64,000 nucleotides of DNA. Origin: Ifrita kowaldi (Eukaryota > Chordata > Aves > Passeriformes > Cinclosomatidae). Below the pieces are notes generated by a model. The model did no database searches, had not been told where the DNA came from, and saw only the letters and a list, made by a program, of their open reading frames with translations. Position numbers and translations under genes: made by a program. Below are positions 51,601-61,903 of this stretch, piece by piece (positions within the stretch are counted from its first letter, which is position 1; every line of letters starts with the position of its first letter). The stretch covers positions 469,306 to 533,305 of the forward strand of contig VZRS01004383.1 in assembly GCA_013398055.1 (NCBI GenBank), given 5' to 3'.

Positions 51601-52700
51601 CCTTTCCCTATAAAATGGAAATTTAAATGAAAATATTAGGATAACTAAATCCCCATTTGTTCTCTGTATGTTTAAATATGGAGCTTTCCTTTCTCCTCAG
51701 GAAAGATGAAGTGAAAGTAAAAACTGAGAGTTTTAAGTGTTTTTCTAATGGGAGAGGAATGAAGATGTTTGGTTAAAAATAAGTAATCATCACAGTGCTC
51801 ACTGAAGTGAAACACAACTTATTCCCCAGTAGGGAAGGGAATGATGGCACACACTACTGGGCAGCTGCATTCCCAGAAATGGTTCAGTTCCAGACAAAAA
51901 ACCCAAGCTTTTCTACCACTTTAGTTCAGCCACAAGAGAGTATCTTCAGTATTTCCTCTACAAAACCAGAGCTTGGATTTGTCTGATTGCTTAAACAAAG
52001 TAATTTTCAAAACCTGATCAGATTTGCCTGTAGTATTCCACGTGCTGTTTTCAGGGAGAAGATTTCATATTCTCACGTCACAAAAGAGAACAAGCAACAG
52101 CTGATGAAACAGCAAACAAAATGCTCACAAGCCTTCATCTGACACCATTCCAGCTTCCACTTTGCATCAGGAAATGAACACAGTGGAAAAGAAGAAAACC
52201 AAAGTGAATGGCAAATGGCCCAGGCCCTGCAGCTGCTCTGTTCACGGGGAGAGGCAGCTCAGGTAACTCACCTGAGCAGAATGAATCCAGGTGCCAGATC
52301 CAGTGGCTGTTCACACCATCCAAGGCAGTCTCTTCTCCCTCTGGCACAGCTACAGCCTATTCCTGCAGCGCTGCCTGGAATGTGAGCCACAACCTGAGGA
52401 TGGCTCGCCTAGGTCTGTACACTTCTTGCTGGCCTCCAAATCCCAGAGGGAGTCAGCACAGCTTTGGCAGAGTTAGGGGATTTCCCAGGGATGGTAAAGA
52501 ATTCCCTCATGTGGAGGTGAAGCCTTTAAGGGTTCAGTTATTTTGTTGTGCCCAGCAGCATCCAAGCTCCAGCTACCTTTTGTACCTCTGAGAGCCCTGA
52601 CTACGACAGGAAAACCCTCCAAAAGGAAGCACTTCATTGATGCCCAGGTTGCTTTTAAAGATTTTAAGGAATCTTCACAAGCCACAACCTCTATGATTAA
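48671..52700. other. HAO1-TMX4 spacer
   Basis: About 4 kb of unique, AT-rich sequence with no recognised gene or repeat family. It includes a C-run at 48668-48680. Upstream HAO1 regulatory sequence is the most likely content. Confidence 0.6.
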
Positions 52701-53722
52701 TTGGAAAATCAGCATTATATAAAAAAACACCTTTTGTTAACAACACAGATGAGCCAATTCCACACTGAGGAAATGAAAATGACTCCAAGCACGTCATAAA
52801 TACAAAATTTATGTGGCATTTCAGTAAAAATACACATAAGTATAAATTTGCAACACTTTCATGTAACAGACAACCCTGTGTAACATTCCCAGGAAGAACA
52901 CCCACATAACACGTGCCACCCCCATGGGGGCAGTAGAGACAGAGCATTCCAAGACACGCATAGAAGTTTCACACACATCCCAAGGACAGGAGGTTTGGAA
53001 TGCTGGATGGATTTCCAGCCTCTTGAAAAAGGAACATGCCAGATTTTTTTCATGACTTGCTGTTAAGAATTCCCATTCCAGTGGCATGCAGCCCAATTGA
53101 TATTTAAATTGCTTCTCAACAATCTTAAATTAATTTTGACACACAGCTCTAGTTCACAAGCCTTAAGGCCCTGTCCTTCATCAAACCATTTTGAACAGTG
53201 CCAGCAGCAGCTTCTCCAAGGCCCTTTTGTCTATACTGAGGTTGCAAGAACAAGTTCCATTTCTTTATGATTAATCCTAACAGAACAGAGATAACAGAAC
53301 ACCCACATTGCAGAAAAGGTTGATCCTGACTTTTTGGAAACACACCAAGTTTAATACTATTGTAACAGTCTAATTAGCACTACTCACATGATTCAATTAA
53401 AATGTGTTTTAGTGGAAAAAAACCTGATCCTGGAAGGTATATTAACCTGACACTTCTACTGCACAGCTAATAGTTTTTCTGTTAAACACAAATTTAGCCT
53501 TTACAGTGTTTGCTGCTTGCTGTTTTCCAGATAAACATTAGTCAAAACTGAGTATCTCCAGTACCACACTATAGTAATTTTCCTACAAATGTAAAATTAA
53601 GTCTGAGAGATCAGTGGTTGCACAGTATCACCTTTTCTATGCAAAGCCTTAATCACAATTTAGTGATCTTTCTAATAAGATACACCAATACATGTCAAAT
53701 ACGGTCAAACACAGCCCCTACC

Positions 53723-53728
53723 TTTATT
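53723..53728 (-). terminator. Candidate distal TMX4 poly(A) signal AATAAA
   Basis: Canonical hexamer on the TMX4 strand about 2.3 kb past the stop. It could serve a longer 3' UTR isoform. Confidence 0.3.
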
Positions 53729-54986
53729 CATGAAAACTCAGGAACAACAACGTTCATCCTATGTTCAAGAGCCTTTAGAAGCCTGACCAAGCTCATTTCC
53801 AGATTCACAAGACAGATCTACACTGCTGTCACCTACTGCTTGCTTACTTAATCCCAGCTCATCAGTGATCTTACAGCTCAGGCTATCATGATGGAAAACA
53901 CTTCCTATCTTCGGTTTAAATAACCCAAACCCAACTGTGACATGCAACAACAGAGGAAATGTGAACAGACACTTCAGACACACCACACAAAGAGGCTTCT
54001 GATCTCTCCCACAGAGATCCTCACAAACCACGTGCTTTGGAGGACAAAGTGCCATTTGTGGGTTTGTTTGCTTGTGAAATCCAAAGACACCGCAGGGAAA
54101 TCCAACTCTTGTGAGAACACCTTATTGTCTTCCAAGTGCACAGTTCTTCCCTTCACACTGCAGTGGCCACAAAGTTTTCTTGATTTTTGCAGATAAAAGT
54201 TTAGCTTTCAAAAAGCTGCTGTGTGCCTCACCTACTGCTGAGTTCTGCTGCCTGCCAGCTTTACAATTGCTCAGTTACACGGGACAACACTCAAACACCA
54301 CAAACTGTTCTCAAGATAGTGCAATGTATAGGTATCATCAAGTCTATGTTTTCACCTATGTGAAAGCACATTTACAGGTGTCCACTATATGGAACTCAAG
54401 CTCCAGACTGGGAGTATTCCTTAAGAAACTTCAAATTCAGGATATGCAGTGTAATTTTCTTCTCTGAGCAGCTCTAACAGACAAATGCAAAGTTTCTAAC
54501 ATAGTTTCAAAACACATTTGACAGGACATAGATGGAAAAGTTGAACTTTCTTAGCAAATACGTTCTTTATGAGCATTAAAAAACAACAACAAAACAGCTT
54601 TCAACACAAATTGGCCCTATTAATCTCAGTCTCAAAGGAAACCAGCATTTTGCTCTTGCAACTTTTCTAATGAGAGACGATCTCATCTCTGACTACTCTT
54701 CATTCTTGAAGAAGAAGATGAAATTCATGCATGTTAGCAAGGTTTATGCAATATATATATTTTTTTTTAAATAATATCAAGATTAGGACACATCTTACGC
54801 TCATGGTCATACATCAACAAAGCAGGAACACACAGGATCTCACTGAGGGTACTCCTTCCCAAAAAAGACTTCTATATTAACCCAAAGGAGTGATACACTG
54901 ATATGTTTAATGACCCAAGTCTAACCATACCTAATGCTGTCTACCTGACAAGCCATTTTCACTTTACACAGTCCAACACACACACT

Positions 54987-54992
54987 TTTATT
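54987..54992 (-). terminator. Candidate TMX4 poly(A) signal AATAAA
   Basis: The plus strand reads tttatt, which is AATAAA on the TMX4 strand, about 1.06 kb past the stop codon. A second copy lies at 53728-53723, about 2.3 kb past the stop. Confidence 0.35.
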
Positions 54993-55740
54993 CTGATATA
55001 AAAAGCAAAACCCAAAGCTTCTCCCCACTACCCACCTGTGCCCCTCTCTTTTCCCAATGTGATGATTCCAAAAGTAGAAAAGTGACAAAAGGTAAAACCC
55101 TAAGTGCCTCTTCAGATAACATCACTAAAGCAGCTTGAGTTCTGCCAGAAGCATTCCAAGGTGGAAATGGCAGGACTGCACTGCATATGACAAGCTCGTA
55201 TTGGCAAGAAATATACAACTTACTGATTCCAAAGTGAATATTTCCTGCTACAATCTCCTGATGGGAACAAATTACCAAAATAAAAAAAAAGCAGTTGTGC
55301 TTTGGCAAAATTTCCCCCAACCAAAACAATTTCCTTTAAACCTTTTAGAAGTTCCAACACATTTTAAACATTTAGCTGCTACTCTCTTTCTGCCTGAAGT
55401 TTTTAATTACCACAACTCCTTGGGTCAAACAACTCAAGCTGCACAGCCTCAGGATCACCAAAAACTGACACATCTGGGGGTGAGCTGCAGGATCAACTTC
55501 CAAAACAAACACGAATAGAAATGGAAGAGAAAGGTGCTTCGGTTGAAAGTGATAAAAACAACCCCATGGTACACAACATTTTTGATAGAAGACCAGTAAT
55601 GTGCCTCCTTTCACTAGTGAATCGTCTCTGTGCTTCTGTGGCATTTGGGAACAATCAACATTCAGACAGAAAAGTCACAGTCCTGCCAAGCTACTGTGGA
55701 GTTAAAAGTCCTGATCTTGCCCAGGTCAGTCCTTAGAGGG

Positions 55741-55760
55741 ACACACACACACACACACAC
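55741..55760. repeat. (AC)10 microsatellite
   Basis: Twenty bases of perfect AC dinucleotide repeat about 0.3 kb downstream of the TMX4 stop, probably within its 3' UTR. Confidence 0.95.
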
Positions 55761-56052
55761 AGTGATCATTTCACAGCTGGTGAACTGAGGCTGACACCCC
55801 CTTTTCCTCTGAGAGGACATGGAACAGATAAGACACTGATTTTGATTGTCACAGCTAAAGTCACACAATACACAGCCAATGTGCTTATCAAAGAAAGTAA
55901 GCAAGTACTAAGCTTAAAAAAAGAGGAGCCCGCTGGCAGAGCAGAGCTTTGCGTAAACACCAATGACAAATCAAGTGTAAGCTCCAGCTTCAGACCCTGA
56001 GGGGGTCTGACACTTCTTTGGTCCAAGTGTACAAAATACACCACTGGGAAAA

Positions 56053-56339
56053 CTATAGTTCCTTCTCAGCCCCCTGACTTTTCCGCTGTCTCACTGTGCT
56101 TTCAGTCTCTGATTCAGCTAAAGGTTGTTCACTTAAGTCTTCCATTTCTTCTTCCCCTGATTCTTTTCCAAGTGCTAAATCCTCCTCCGACTCATCAGCA
56201 CTTGAATTTGCTGCATCTTCTCCATCTGAGAGATCTTTCACATCTGCAGCCTCTTCCGCCTCATCCACGGAAAGCTCTGCAGCCTCCTCTGGCTCTTCCA
56301 ACGCCGTGTTCTCCACGTTATCCTTGGTAATTGCTTCTT
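56053..56339 (-). CDS. TMX4: TMX4 terminal exon, acidic cytosolic tail
   Basis: A 287-nt exon starting (G)AA-GAAGCAATTACC and coding for a long Glu/Asp/Ser-rich tail (EEPEEAAELSVDEAEEAADV...; DLSDGEDAANSSADESEEDL...) that ends VRQRKSQGAEKEL and TAG. Several Ser residues sit in acidic CK2-type contexts. An RQR motif of this kind has been described as an ER-retention signal in TMX4. The tail looks about 25 residues shorter than the human one as I recall it. Confidence 0.94.
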
Positions 56340-59300
56340 CTAAACAAAGCAGAGACTGCAGTTAGACTGAATCTCACCACAATGCCTTTTAAAGTTGCAT
56401 CACCAGGGACATACTCTGAAACACTGATGAACATCATTATTGATTAGGATTATTATTCCAGTTGGAGCTGGATCCAGATGATCCTTAAGGTCCCTTCCAA
56501 CCTGAACCATTCTGTGGTCCTGTGATTGAAAACTTTTCCTTATCTTTCAGTTATTTCATTAAACCTTCAGTAGTATTTCTCCTCCACTTCCATTTATTTT
56601 CCTTGCATATCAGGCACAGATAGGCTTTCATTTTGTTCCACTGAGTTACAAACCAAAGACAAACCAATTTCACTTGGCTCCTGGATTACTAGTTCACACC
56701 TAAGATCTGAACAGTGTATTGCCCTCCCTCCTACAAATTTACACTTTAAACTACAGCATCTCACCCCCTTAAGAGTTCTTACCAGGTGTTTCAGCTCTGT
56801 TTTTTGCCTTGGTTGGGCAGAGGCAGTCTGAAATCAAAACCAGGATCTGTGGAAAGGAAAAAGGCATTTATTAGCAATTGCAGAGGTCCCTGCACTCATT
56901 CTTTTTAGATAGATATACACAATAAAATTCACAAAATTGTATTATCTTGCTTAGAGATAAGAGCTAAATAAAAACATGGGAAAAAGTGCTTTCTCGGTGT
57001 GTACTAACCAGCATTCCCTGCTTTCGACTACCCATTTTCTGCCTCCTACTTTCCTAAATTTATTCAGTACTGACACTGCTTGAATCTGAAGAACAGTTCA
57101 GAACACAGTTGAGGATTTTTACTTTTTGAAAATCTATGAAAAAATATTGGTCAAGATTTTCTGTATTTTGGGATGTTATTCTATTCCTACCCCTGGCTCC
57201 CCAATACAGATGGGTGTGTTCCACCTTCTGTGCTTGTTACTTAACCAGCCCAGAGCACAACAAGGACATTCAAAATGCAAGGAAAACATTTGTGCCTCAC
57301 TGCCACATGCTAAGAATAGTGCAAAGAAAAAGAGAGAGCTGACACCATGTGAAAGAAATATATTTCAATCATTGAAAAGCTTTTTGGAAAGAGCTGAGAG
57401 ATTAACTTCACATTTTTTCAGGTTTTTCATTTTGGGGGATTTTTTAGTGAAGGCGTAAGAAGGAGAGTTTCTTTTAAAACATGATATTCACTTGCTCCTA
57501 GTTATACTAACTTGATTTGCACTTGTTTGGTGAAAATCTACCATCTAGAAAAATGCAGCTGCAGTTGAAATTGAATAACCAAAACCATTTGCTTGTATAC
57601 AACAATTCTGTACGCACATCGCGTAAAAAAATGTGGTTTTGCCTAAATTCAAATTTCAACTGCACTGAAATCACTTCCCAGTACTACTGAGAAACACTCT
57701 CAAACTTTTTCTTTATTTCACTAGTATTTGAGCTGAAGGGCAGAGATCCAAGTCCCAGAAACAAGCTTCACACTTCCTACGAGGAACAGTGACTTAGCAG
57801 CAGGCTAAACCAGTAACTAGCAGAACTGTTTAAACCATCCTTGCAGTTGCAGAATGCACTTGTGGAACAGGCAACTAATCTGAAAGAACTGAAACCTCCA
57901 AATCTTCAAAGCCTTAAAAAATATTTTTATCCTTTGATTTTGAGTAACAGTGTGGCAGCACCCTTACATTGCTGACTCCCACAAAACCAATTCCTCTCTG
58001 GTTAATAAAACTCTCCACAAAGAGTGCTCTTAGAAAGTTGGAGTCTTGACCCACTCTGACCACACACATTCAACCCTTAAGTAGAACAGTCTTGGATACA
58101 AAAAGGCCAATACAAGAATCACTCATTTTAGTGGATGGACGAAACAAATCTAAATTGAAGCATGGAGTTCATTAGAAGGTGACCTGATTTGTACTGAGGG
58201 CATTGTCCAAATGCTTCTTAACCAGTGACAGGCCTGGGGCACTGACCACCTCTCTGGGGAGCCTGTTGCAGTGTTTGACCATGCTCTGCTCCCTAATATC
58301 CAGCCTAAACCTTCCAGCAACACCTTTGAACCACTTTCACACATTCTGAATACCAGGGAAGATATATTAGTATTTAATAATATATTATTAAAGCAAGGTA
58401 TATGTAAGTGTATCTTATGAGCAAAGTTGGTTTTATTTTTTTTACACGTTTATGCAAAGCAAGAGTTCTAGTTAACTGGAAAAAAAAAAATAATATGTTT
58501 TCTTACCAAACCCAGGAACAGGCCAATCAGTAAGGTAGCCAAGATGAAAATGGCATAGGAAATCCAAACATGAACTCCAAGAGTGCCAGTGAGGTAGTTA
58601 TGAATTTGCTGGAAGTGAGAAGAAAATACTTAATAACTTCATACCTAAAACCACTTAGGAGTCCTACTGCCAACACCATTACATAAATTGCTGTCTGATC
58701 AAGACCTTTCATTTAACAGTATTCATACCGAAGTCTTCCCCTTTTGACACCGTTAAATCTTGGGGTTTTGTACCAATGTGTTCACATTAAAAGGCTTTTA
58801 AGCAGAGGATGCACAATTCCCTCTCCCTAAGACGCTCAGCACTACAGATGCCATACACAACCTTACTGCAGATGGGTGTATGAGGAGCCTCAGAGCTGGC
58901 AGCAAAGTATCACAACATCCTTGATCTCTCTGTGGCAACTGTTAATCAAGTAAAATTAAGCCACTTAGTTCTTACTGAAGCTTTTTAGCTCTTAAAAGGA
59001 GCCACACACTCTAGGGGTACACTGAATAAATGATTTCACTTCTAAATATAAATATAAAAATCGAAATACAGTATTAAGATTTCTTTCAAACTTTAGTCTG
59101 TTCCTCAAACCTACAAATTCAACTGGCTGAATCAAGCAGCACATCCAGTCAGATGAGCTGGCAGGAAGTCAATTATGACATTAAATCTCTTTCAAAACAA
59201 ACCACAATCAACATTTACAAGAGTTTAAATACGGAGATTCCAAGAGTCTTCTTTTTAAATGTCAGAACATCTTCCGATATTTATTAAAGCATAAGACAGC

Positions 59301-61903
59301 AGAGCAGGAGGAGTGAGGAAATGTACAGCTGAAATATTCAAAGTGGAAAGCAAATTACAGGTTTCTTCCCAGAACAGTTAATCTTTCAGGAAGGAAACCA
59401 TAGAGAAACAACACCATTACCGAGCAACCATGCAAGAGAAACACCAGAAGGCTATAAAAAGTAAATATTATCCAGTGAAAGAATCAAAGATACACAACTC
59501 AGAGCTCTGCTTGATTCTGTGTTAAGTTTGATGCTCAGTAGAAGTGATACAAACTGTTATAACTCTCAACTACATTTCTTTTCTGAAGCACATTTTACAA
59601 TAATAATATATTTTGCTGCAATCAAATACAGTCTCTCAATCTCAGTGACACTCAAAGGTTTTAAGAGGATGTTTCCTGACCAAAATCAGGAAGGTCTGAA
59701 ATTTCTCAGTATTTAGATGTCACAAAAAAACTTGGATAAATCCCAAATGAAAGCATCTTGAAATATTATAAAGTAAAATATGCTTTAATATTTTAAAGCA
59801 CACTTCAGTATAGCTAAGCATTTCTCCTTTACTTCTGATAATCACTTTATTATCTAAATTCATCATGTTCCTGTGAAAATGGTGTTGTCAGTTTGAACCT
59901 CAGATGCAGAAATTATTACTAAAAAATAACCCCCTTGCCCTCCCTTCTCCTGTGCAATACACAATGCAAACAAATTGCAGAGGAGCATCACTCACAACTC
60001 TGAAAATGAACCTGGGGATCATCTTTAGGAATAGCATGAAGTGAGAGAACCTGGTAAATATTTAATGTATTGCTGCTGTTTACAACAATTTTTGCAGCAG
60101 CTCTCAAAAAGCTACTTTATACCCTTAAAGATTCTCTCATTCCAATCAGTATTTTCATTATTGATGACAATCTTTACAATCAAGCTGCCATTGGTGCCAT
60201 AGAACCTTGGCACTACACACTTAGAGTGCAAAGATATCATGCACCCAATGTGCAGTAGAGGTAAGGCAAAATTAACTCTCATAAAGGGATAATAAAAACA
60301 TTCAGTTATGTTTTGACTTTTAAACATATTATTATTCTAAGCATAAAAAGGGAGCTTGGGAAACACTATGCAGTTACTTACCCTGATCCAACCTGAGAAT
60401 TGAAACAGCCCTGCCATGCCATGCATCCTGGGAAACAAGGAAATGGAAGGACAGGTTCACAGCAGCCCTGTAGCTCCTCTCCCCATTCCTAAATATCCTT
60501 CAGCTCTTCCTCCTTCTCACATGAAAAATAAGGACCCTCTCTGGATCTTTGTGAATTTACACATAATGGCTTCAGCCAGAATGAACTGCAGGCCACTCAC
60601 ATCTTTAGTTCATCCTGTGATGCAAGCCTTCTACACAATTTCTAAGCAAATCCACCTCCCTGAAAACAAATTCTTATATATTCTGTAAGCACTGCACTGT
60701 TTGGTATTCCAAAGGGGGACAAAAGACTCTCTTGTAAAGAAATAAACAAGAAATCCTTAAAGCTGAAGGCTGCCCAGTAGCCAGAACTCATGAAGCAATA
60801 ATCTACATAAACACACACTGGATTCCAGGACGCAGCAGATATTGGAAATGCCACTTTACATAATGCTCAGTGGCTGTATTTTTTTTTTCTTAATCTCTTT
60901 TTCAAAGATGACATAAACAAGCCTTAGCAGGCACAAACAAAAGCAAATGCAGAAAATAAACTGCCTTTAAAGGTGAGAAGCTGGGAATCGGGCTGTCAAT
61001 ACTGATTGCTTCTGCAAAGTCTGCAAGTCAAGGGAATAAAGGCCTTATGTCTTTAAACTGTCAACACAAGACCCTTATTGAATAATGAGCTACAAAACAT
61101 AGTTCTTGTCAATAAAAACCAAGTGTTACATTATAGAAGAGGGAGACTTCCATCCTGCTACAGGCTCCACAGCTTCCCATTTCCTCTCTAAGATGTAGCC
61201 TTGAAGATCTTCCAGGGTCCGGGAGCCGCGGTATCTGCGGAACACTCCATTGTTGGCACTACAAAACAAAGCCCCATCAACACAGACAGCCCCCAAACAA
61301 AGCCCCTACATACCTTATAGATTTCACTTGCTCAGAGCTGAATGTTTGGGAACTGTAATCCATGATGGAAAAATACCAGTTTTTAAACAGCATGAGCTTT
61401 TGCCATTTATAAAGATGCTATTTTTCTTAAATATTCACTGGCACTACAGCAAATACACAAAGCACATGAGGTTAACAACCAAACCATTTCTAAATACAAC
61501 TCAGAATTAAAAGTACACATATATATGTATTTGTTTGTATATCTGCACAACTCATAATACTCTGACTTCATGAAGGGTTCACTATTTTAAGGATGACATC
61601 ATCTTATTGGAGAAGAGATACAGCAAACGTCTTCTCTGATCCATTTTTAATTAGTATGGATAACAGGGAAACTTAGTAAAGTCACCTAAACTAAAGAAAA
61701 GCCTCAGATAAGGATTTTATCATGCAACCAAAGCTACAATAACCTGAGCTGAAATCAAAAGTCACTCTTCCTTCATTTTCCCCCACATTTCATTTACAGA
61801 TTAAATCAAGTGACAAGTAGGAGTCAATAGCTGCAGTTTCCAGTATGACACACTTACTGGTAGATTGTAGGAAGTGTTGTGACAAAGAAACGACCACTCA
61901 AGC
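56053..61903 (-). CDS. TMX4: TMX4, thioredoxin-related transmembrane protein 4, partial (C-terminal 223 residues)
   Basis: ER membrane member of the protein disulfide isomerase family: a lumenal thioredoxin domain, one membrane span and an acidic cytosolic tail. Six coding exons are present: 61903-61858, 61258-61130, 60427-60382, 58608-58507, 56846-56783 and 56339-56053. All have GT-AG ends and consistent phases. They cover the end of the thioredoxin fold (GRFFVTTLPTIY, the cis-proline region; then GVFRRYRGSRTLEDLQGYIL), a juxtamembrane segment (MHGMAGLFQFSGWI), the membrane helix (about VWISYAIFILATLLIGLFLG) and a Glu/Asp-rich tail ending RQRKSQGAEKEL. The human protein, as I recall it, ends almost identically (RQRKSQ). 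TMX1 would lack this tail. The exons with the signal peptide and the active-site cysteine motif lie beyond 64000, so catalytic competence cannot be judged here. Confidence 0.95.
56340..56782 (-). other. Last TMX4 intron, with CR1 relic
   Basis: A 443-bp intron containing a CR1 3' end at about 56461-56527 on the plus strand. Nothing else was recognised. Confidence 0.88.
56461..56527 (+). repeat. CR1 LINE 3' end
   Basis: Reads gttggagctggatccagatg, then atccttaaggtcccttccaa and cctgaaccattctgtggtcc, matching the well-known CR1 3' terminus (gttggactagatgatctttaaggtcccttccaacccaaaccattct in sense). It is antisense to TMX4. Confidence 0.85.
56783..56846 (-). CDS. TMX4: TMX4 exon, end of membrane span and start of cytosolic tail (64 nt)
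   Basis: Encodes ILVLISDCLCPTKAKNRAET then P and one base of a Glu codon. Membrane-proximal cysteines (DCLC) and basic residues after the span suit the cytosolic side and possible palmitoylation. The acceptor is TTTCCACAG and the donor CCTG|GTAAGA. Confidence 0.92.
56847..58506 (-). other. TMX4 intron with CR1 insertion
   Basis: A 1.66-kb intron. A CR1 fragment occupies about 58165-58345. The remainder is AT-rich with no recognised feature. Confidence 0.87.
58165..58345 (-). repeat. CR1 LINE fragment
   Basis: On the minus strand it reads ggctggatattagggagcag, then caacaggctccccagagagg and tggtcagtgccccaggcctg, and continues to aagcatttggacaatgccct. This is the CR1 stretch that lies a few hundred bases before the 3' terminus. 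It is one of the best preserved repeats in the window. It ends abruptly before the 3'-terminal motif. Confidence 0.85.
58507..58608 (-). CDS. TMX4: TMX4 exon, transmembrane helix (102 nt)
   Basis: Encodes QIHNYLTGTLGVHVWISYAI and FILATLLIGLFLGL. The hydrophobic run from about VWISYA to the exon end, continuing into the next exon, is the single membrane span. The acceptor is CTCACTTCCAG and the donor TTG|GTAAGA; phase 0 at both ends. Confidence 0.95.
58609..60381 (-). other. TMX4 intron
   Basis: A 1.77-kb AT-rich intron; no repeat family or exon was recognised. Confidence 0.86.
60382..60427 (-). CDS. TMX4: TMX4 exon, lumenal juxtamembrane segment (46 nt)
   Basis: Encodes MHGMAGLFQFSGWIR after completing a Met codon with the previous exon. 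It aligns with the human MSGMAGLFSISGKIW block. The acceptor is GTTTCCCAG and the donor AGG|GTAAGT. Confidence 0.93.
60428..61129 (-). other. TMX4 intron
   Basis: A 702-bp intron with no recognised internal feature. Confidence 0.87.
61130..61258 (-). CDS. TMX4: TMX4 exon, end of thioredoxin domain (129 nt)
   Basis: Encodes ANNGVFRRYRGSRTLEDLQG, then YILERKWEAVEPVAGWKSPS and SI. The final strand and helix of the thioredoxin fold match TMX4 (FRRYRG...EDLQ-YILE-KW). The acceptor is TTTTGTAG and the donor ATAAT|GTAACA; phases fit both neighbours. Confidence 0.95.
61259..61857 (-). other. TMX4 intron
   Basis: A 599-bp intron with donor GTAAGT and acceptor TTTTGTAG. Nothing else was recognised. 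Confidence 0.87.
61858..61903 (-). CDS. TMX4: TMX4 exon, cis-Pro strand of thioredoxin domain (46 nt)
   Basis: Reads (G)-LSGRFFVTTLPTIY-(H). TTLP carries the cis-proline next to the thioredoxin active site. The acceptor is CCCTTTCTAG and the donor CCA|GTAAGT; codons are split at both ends. It is most likely exon 3 by comparison with human. Confidence 0.94.

Larger units (their letters stand above)
52701..56052 (-). other. TMX4: Region 3' of the TMX4 stop; probable long TMX4 3' UTR
   Basis: AT-rich unique sequence directly after the TMX4 stop codon, with only short open frames. Candidate AATAAA signals on the TMX4 strand lie at 54992-54987 and 53728-53723. How far the 3' UTR reaches cannot be decided from sequence alone. 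A (CA)10 tract lies at 55741-55760. Confidence 0.45.
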
